From JAUIAI01 sp049680625 (lineage in GTDB: Bacteria > Pseudomonadota > Gammaproteobacteria > Burkholderiales > Burkholderiaceae_E): a stretch of 26,366 nucleotides of DNA. Location: positions 1-26,366 of the forward strand of contig JBAUID010000109.1 in NCBI GenBank assembly GCA_049680625.1. Direction: 5' to 3'. The position numbers and the translations under genes are program-made. Below, one piece after another: positions 23,436 through 26,366 of the stretch. The notes beneath the pieces are model-generated. The model was given only the letters and a program-made list of their open reading frames with translations, was not told where the DNA came from and did no database searches. Within the stretch, counting starts at the first letter, position 1. Every line of letters starts with the position of its first letter.

Positions 23436-23627
23436 TCAGGCGCAGCACGCAGCCGATGACATCTCGTCTTCTTTTGCCCGATCAGATTTTCTGAAATAAG
23501 CCAAACTGGTTCGTAACAACTCACGAACCGCTTCGCTGCGTAAGCGCCGGCCTCGTGCAATCAAGTGTGTTGTATTGACGCTCTCGAGAGTGTTATGGTT
23601 TGTGCTGTTTGTCGTGTGTGTGTTCAT
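23436..23627 (-). CDS. Possible 63-residue small basic protein
   Basis: From ATG 23627 on the complement, with AAGGG in AAAAGGGAATCCAG upstream, to TGA at 23436. The N-terminus is Asn/Thr/His-rich (MNTHTTNSTNHNT), then a helical basic stretch ARGRRLRSEAVRELLRTSL and an acidic-basic tail ending SSAACCA. The central Arg-rich amphipathic helix resembles short uncharacterised proteobacterial proteins but no family can be named. The frame continues upstream to 23705 without coding character. No function is proposed. Confidence 0.5.
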   Translation of the reverse strand: MNTHTTNSTNHNTLESVNTTHLIARGRRLRSEAVRELLRTSLAYFRKSDRAKEDEMSSAACCA

Positions 23628-23723
23628 CTGGATTCCCTTTTCAGTGTGTTGTCTTACGGTTGCCAGGGGCTGTCCCTCACAACATGACTGCACTTTAAGG
23701 GCCATGACGACGCTTGGTAATGC

Positions 23724-23761
23724 CTCGTACGAGAAAATGGTTTTGCGCGAAACGCAAAACC
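23724..23761. promoter_or_regulatory. Palindrome and strong hairpin upstream of the LysR gene
   Basis: CTCGTACGAG at 23724-23733 is a perfect palindrome. It is followed by GGTTTTGCG (23739-23747) and CGCAAAACC (23753-23761), a nine-pair hairpin with loop CGAAA. On the complement the hairpin is followed by ATTTTCTC, a poor terminator tail. The location, 77 bases before the LysR start, fits an autoregulatory site or leader structure. The 595-base gap 23243-23837 otherwise holds only the two small candidate genes. Confidence 0.5.
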
Positions 23762-23837
23762 GGCAAGACTCTTATAAATAACCGCACCCTGCATCCAAGA
23801 CACCTTCCCGATTCAAAGTCATCTGGAACCAGCCGAA

Positions 23838-24773
23838 ATGCCCCCGTCACCGACCGAATTTGAACGCCCTGCCGCCCCCGCTACTGCTGACTTGCAGATC
23901 CTCGTGCGAGTAGCCGATCTGGGTACGCTGTCAGCGGTTGCGCGCGAACGCAACGTACCTGTATCGGTGATTTCACGGGCCGTTTCCCGTCTTGAGAAGG
24001 AGTACCAGGTTCGCCTGATCACCCGCTCAACCCACGGTCTGTCAATCACGCCGGAGGGTGAGTTGCTGCTGGGCCATGCCCGACATATCGTGGACTCGCT
24101 CAGTGAGCTGTCTGCCGAACTGGATACCCGCTCGGGTACCGCAACCGGCCTGGTCCGCTTATCAGTCAGCCAGGTCATGGGATATTCACAAATTATTCCG
24201 TCGTTGCCGGCTCTAATTCACAAGCATCCGGGACTACGGGTTGATGTCATTGCTGACGACCGCACGGTCGACCTCGCCACCGAAGGGATCGACCTGGCCG
24301 TGCGCACTGATGTTGTCGTAAACGAGAACCTGGTTGCCCGACACGTCGGCGAATACGGTCGGGCAATCTACGCTTCACAAGCGTATCTGAATGAATTTGG
24401 TGAACCAACCAGCCCGGATCAACTGAGCCAGCATCGCTGCGTGACTCACGCCATCAGCGGCGTACTCAATCGCTGGCAGTTCAAAATTGGCAGAAAAAAT
24501 ACCGAGCAATCGGTCCATGGGTATTTTCGTGCCAATAACAGCGCCATGCTGCTCGCGATGGTGAAACAGGGGATAGGTATCGGCCGCCTAAACACCGCCA
24601 TCGCCGGACCACTGGTCGACACCGGTGACTTAATTCCCATTCTTGAAGAATTTCGGAACCCGACGCGCTTCCCGATCTACCTGGTGATGTTGCCCGATCG
24701 GCATCGACTGCCAAAAATTCGAGCATGTGCCGACCACCTGGCGAAACTGTACAAGAAGCTGCAAGACTACTAA
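23838..24773 (+). CDS. LysR-family transcriptional regulator
   Basis: A 311-residue DNA-binding regulator. The N-terminal winged helix-turn-helix is clear: LQILVRVADLGTLSAVARER, NVPVSVISRAVSRLEKEYQV, then LITRSTHGLSITPEGELLL, about residues 19-78. The effector-binding domain follows from about residue 100 (GLVRLSVSQVMGYSQIIPSL and HKHPGLRVDV), with DGIDLAVR-like EGIDLAVRTDVV. This domain pattern belongs to the CrgA/AaeR-like subgroup that often regulates efflux, aromatic or quinone metabolism. The gene stands alone and converges on the AraC gene, so its target is not obvious; regulation of the divergent small genes upstream is possible. Confidence 0.94.
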   Translation: MPPSPTEFERPAAPATADLQILVRVADLGTLSAVARERNVPVSVISRAVSRLEKEYQVRLITRSTHGLSITPEGELLLGHARHIVDSLSELSAELDTRSGTATGLVRLSVSQVMGYSQIIPSLPALIHKHPGLRVDVIADDRTVDLATEGIDLAVRTDVVVNENLVARHVGEYGRAIYASQAYLNEFGEPTSPDQLSQHRCVTHAISGVLNRWQFKIGRKNTEQSVHGYFRANNSAMLLAMVKQGIGIGRLNTAIAGPLVDTGDLIPILEEFRNPTRFPIYLVMLPDRHRLPKIRACADHLAKLYKKLQDY

Positions 24774-24832
24774 ACGACGTAACGTAGGATAAGCAAGCCA
24801 GGAAAACTAAAGAAGCCGATAAGTACCAATTG

Positions 24833-25786
24833 TCACTTTCGCTGTTGCAGACGCCACTGCGATGGCGTCATACCGTGCTGGCGAATAAATGCCTTGGTAA
24901 AAGACGGCATGCTTCGATAGCCACACTCATCCGCAACCTGCTGAATTGAAAGACCGCTCGATAGCAAACGATTAGCCGCCATCGCCTGTCGCTGCGCCAC
25001 GATATACGACTTGGGTGAAACGCCCACGAGGTGACGAAAGCAGGCTGAAAACCGCGACGGCGACAAGGCAACATGGCCGGCCAGATCATCGATAGTTATC
25101 GACTGCGCCAGGTTGGCATGGATATAGTTGATTGCCTTGCCAATGCGCTCGTCATTAATTGCCGACAACCAGTTGGGAGTGAATTCACCACACGACTCGG
25201 TATAAAGCCGGATGGATTCAGCGTACAACATTTCCAGTACCCGTTCGAGCATGTAAGACTGGCCGTGCCGACTCAGTTCGAGCTCTTCGATCAACATCGA
25301 GTTCAATTTTTGCATTGTCGACGAACTGCCGGCACCAGAAATATCAATTTTTACCAGGCTTGGCAGCGCGTCGATCAACGGGTTGTGCCGCGTGTTTCGC
25401 AGCATAAAGACACCGCAGATAATTTCGGTACTCCCAAGGGGGCCCGGATCGGGATCGAACGAACCGGCTGACATCACTTGTTCAAACGATTGTGTTTTCG
25501 TGGCCTGACCGCTACTCATGACGTGCCCATTGCCATTAGCACACATCACCAACTGATTGGCCTGAACAACAATCGACTCCCCATCAGCAGAACAAAAATC
25601 GAAGTGCCCGCGCCGCGCAATATGAAAGGGCACAACCGTCACGCTGTTGTCGACGTTGAGTTGAGTACGCAGTGAATTGCCCGCCGGCACCCGGATCGAC
25701 CAGGGAATCGGATGGGCCTGGCTCAGCACGATGGCCCCGGAGACCCGCAATTCAGACAAGATGGCGCTTAGCGCATTCCGACTCAT
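24833..25786 (-). CDS. AraC-family transcriptional regulator with N-terminal cupin domain
   Basis: A 317-residue regulator. The N-terminal half (about 5-190) resembles the AraC-binding cupin_6 domain: SGAIVLSQAHPIPWSIRVPAG, PFHIARRGHFDF and VVQANQLVMCANGNGHVMSS. The C-terminal 100 residues carry two helix-turn-helix units: ITIDDLAGHVALSPSRFSACFRHLV, here cited in part as SPSRFSACFRHLVGVSP, and LSIQQVADECGYRSMPSFTKAF, ending with HGMTPSQWR, the family signature. It is divergent from a cupin lipoprotein gene across 111 bases that contain inverted repeats, so it probably regulates that gene and itself. The inducer is unknown. Confidence 0.95.
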   Translation of the reverse strand: MSRNALSAILSELRVSGAIVLSQAHPIPWSIRVPAGNSLRTQLNVDNSVTVVPFHIARRGHFDFCSADGESIVVQANQLVMCANGNGHVMSSGQATKTQSFEQVMSAGSFDPDPGPLGSTEIICGVFMLRNTRHNPLIDALPSLVKIDISGAGSSSTMQKLNSMLIEELELSRHGQSYMLERVLEMLYAESIRLYTESCGEFTPNWLSAINDERIGKAINYIHANLAQSITIDDLAGHVALSPSRFSACFRHLVGVSPKSYIVAQRQAMAANRLLSSGLSIQQVADECGYRSMPSFTKAFIRQHGMTPSQWRLQQRK

Positions 25787-25897
25787 AGACAGTTGTTATG
25801 GATAATTATTTAGTCGATTTGAATATTTATTCGACTGAGAATTAAACATATAGTAGCGATTCTAGTTCTTCATAACAAACCCCGGGAGCGTTAAATC
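25787..25897. promoter_or_regulatory. Divergent AraC/cupin promoter region with two nested inverted repeats
   Basis: TTGTTATG at 25793-25800 is mirrored by CATAACAA at 25871-25878, near the two start codons. Inside, AGTCGA (25812-25817) is mirrored by TCGACT (25831-25836) with a 13-base AT spacer. TATAGT at 25851-25856 could be a -10 box for the cupin gene. The region is far more AT-rich than the flanking genes. Confidence 0.55.
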
Positions 25898-26366
25898 GTG
25901 ACTAATTCCTTAAAATCCAGCCTGTATTTCACCCTTTGCCTTGGCCTGACCGCAGGTTGCGCGGTTGCTGGTGGCAAACACACACCCACTACGGGTAAAA
26001 CCAGCCTATCCAGCCAAACCGGTTACACCGCTGCCACCGAGTTGCAATGGGTCGATTCAGGATTTGGCCCGCTCGTCTCACCGGTGAACGGTGATTTTTC
26101 AAAGTCCCGGCACATCACTTATGTGAAGTTTCCCGCTGGCATGGCAACTCCGACCCATACCCACACGCACGACTATGTAGGGGTAGTTATCACGGGAGTC
26201 TCAATGCACTGGGAGCCGGGCAAGCCGGAAACCAAAAAGCCACTGTCGGCCGGTGCACACTGGTTCATGCCAGGCGGGGTTCAACACGTCAGCGAATGTT
26301 TACCCGGTGCAGAGTGCATCATGGCTATTTATCAACAACAGTCGATGGACTTTCTGCCGGTTCAGT
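25898..26366 (+). CDS. Cupin-domain lipoprotein, 3' end outside window
   Basis: An open frame from GTG 25898 (ribosome site GGGAG at 25884-25888) to the right edge, 156 codons with no stop. The N-terminus MTNSLKSSLYFTLCLGL leads to the lipobox LTAGC, with C21 as the lipidated cysteine, so the product is an envelope lipoprotein. The following domain is a cupin beta barrel: the first metal-binding motif is visible as PTHTHTHDYVGVVITG and a second as GGVQHVSECLPG, giving several His ligands. Related small periplasmic cupins (ChrR- or DUF4437-like) bind metals or small molecules, but no activity can be assigned. It diverges from the AraC regulator, which probably controls it. Confidence 0.8.
   Translation, partial: MTNSLKSSLYFTLCLGLTAGCAVAGGKHTPTTGKTSLSSQTGYTAATELQWVDSGFGPLVSPVNGDFSKSRHITYVKFPAGMATPTHTHTHDYVGVVITGVSMHWEPGKPETKKPLSAGAHWFMPGGVQHVSECLPGAECIMAIYQQQSMDFLPVQ

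Overview
The window looks like chromosomal DNA of a gammaproteobacterium, probably marine or sediment-dwelling. The basis is the conserved block queA-tgt-yajC-secD-secF next to a tRNA-Leu gene, moderate GC content, a TRAP transporter, acyl-CoA dehydrogenases and a CYP153-like P450. The genus cannot be assigned from sequence alone.

Layout. 1-419 is the end of an unrecognised gene. 725-6470 (+) is an oxidative segment: a CYP153-like cytochrome P450, an exported di-haem DUF1111 protein, and the small Fe-S and large molybdopterin subunits of an IorAB-type aldehyde/N-heterocycle oxidoreductase. A plausible reading is hydroxylation of a hydrocarbon, oxidation of an aldehyde, then acyl-CoA oxidation. 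6597-7763 (-) is an acyl-CoA dehydrogenase, divergent from 7885-8979 (+), an AhpD/carboxymuconolactone-decarboxylase-like protein whose frame is crossed by one TGA. 9032-12116 (-) is a complete TRAP transporter (dctP-dctQ-dctM). 12306-12600 is a decayed short-chain dehydrogenase. 12652-14196 (-) is an unknown secreted lipoprotein. 14375-16452 (-) is a DapA-superfamily aldolase/lyase followed by a second acyl-CoA dehydrogenase. 16564-17247 (-) is a broken ankyrin-repeat gene. 17289-17611 holds palindromic repeats, a terminator, tRNA-Leu(CAA) and its promoter. 17669-23242 (+) is the tRNA-queuosine and Sec-translocon cluster. 23257-23627 (-) has two possible small genes. 23838-24773 is a LysR regulator, 24833-25786 (-) an AraC regulator, and 25898-end (+) a cupin lipoprotein diverging from it and cut by the window edge.

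Main result. The gene at 7885-8979 is best read as one 364-residue selenoprotein. The TGA at 8623-8625 falls exactly where AhpD has its peroxidatic cysteine, in the arrangement E232-x11-C244-L-Y-U247-x3-H251. The same frame stays open for 117 more codons with family-like sequence, and a bacterial SECIS-like hairpin follows the TGA with its apical loop 24 nt downstream. An ordinary gene caller would split it into a truncated 246-residue protein and a spurious 111-residue one.

Other points: yajC appears to have its own promoter and an intrinsic terminator separating it from secD; queA has no Shine-Dalgarno and a -10-like box placed as for a leaderless mRNA; and two pseudogenes (SDR and ankyrin) show mutational decay.
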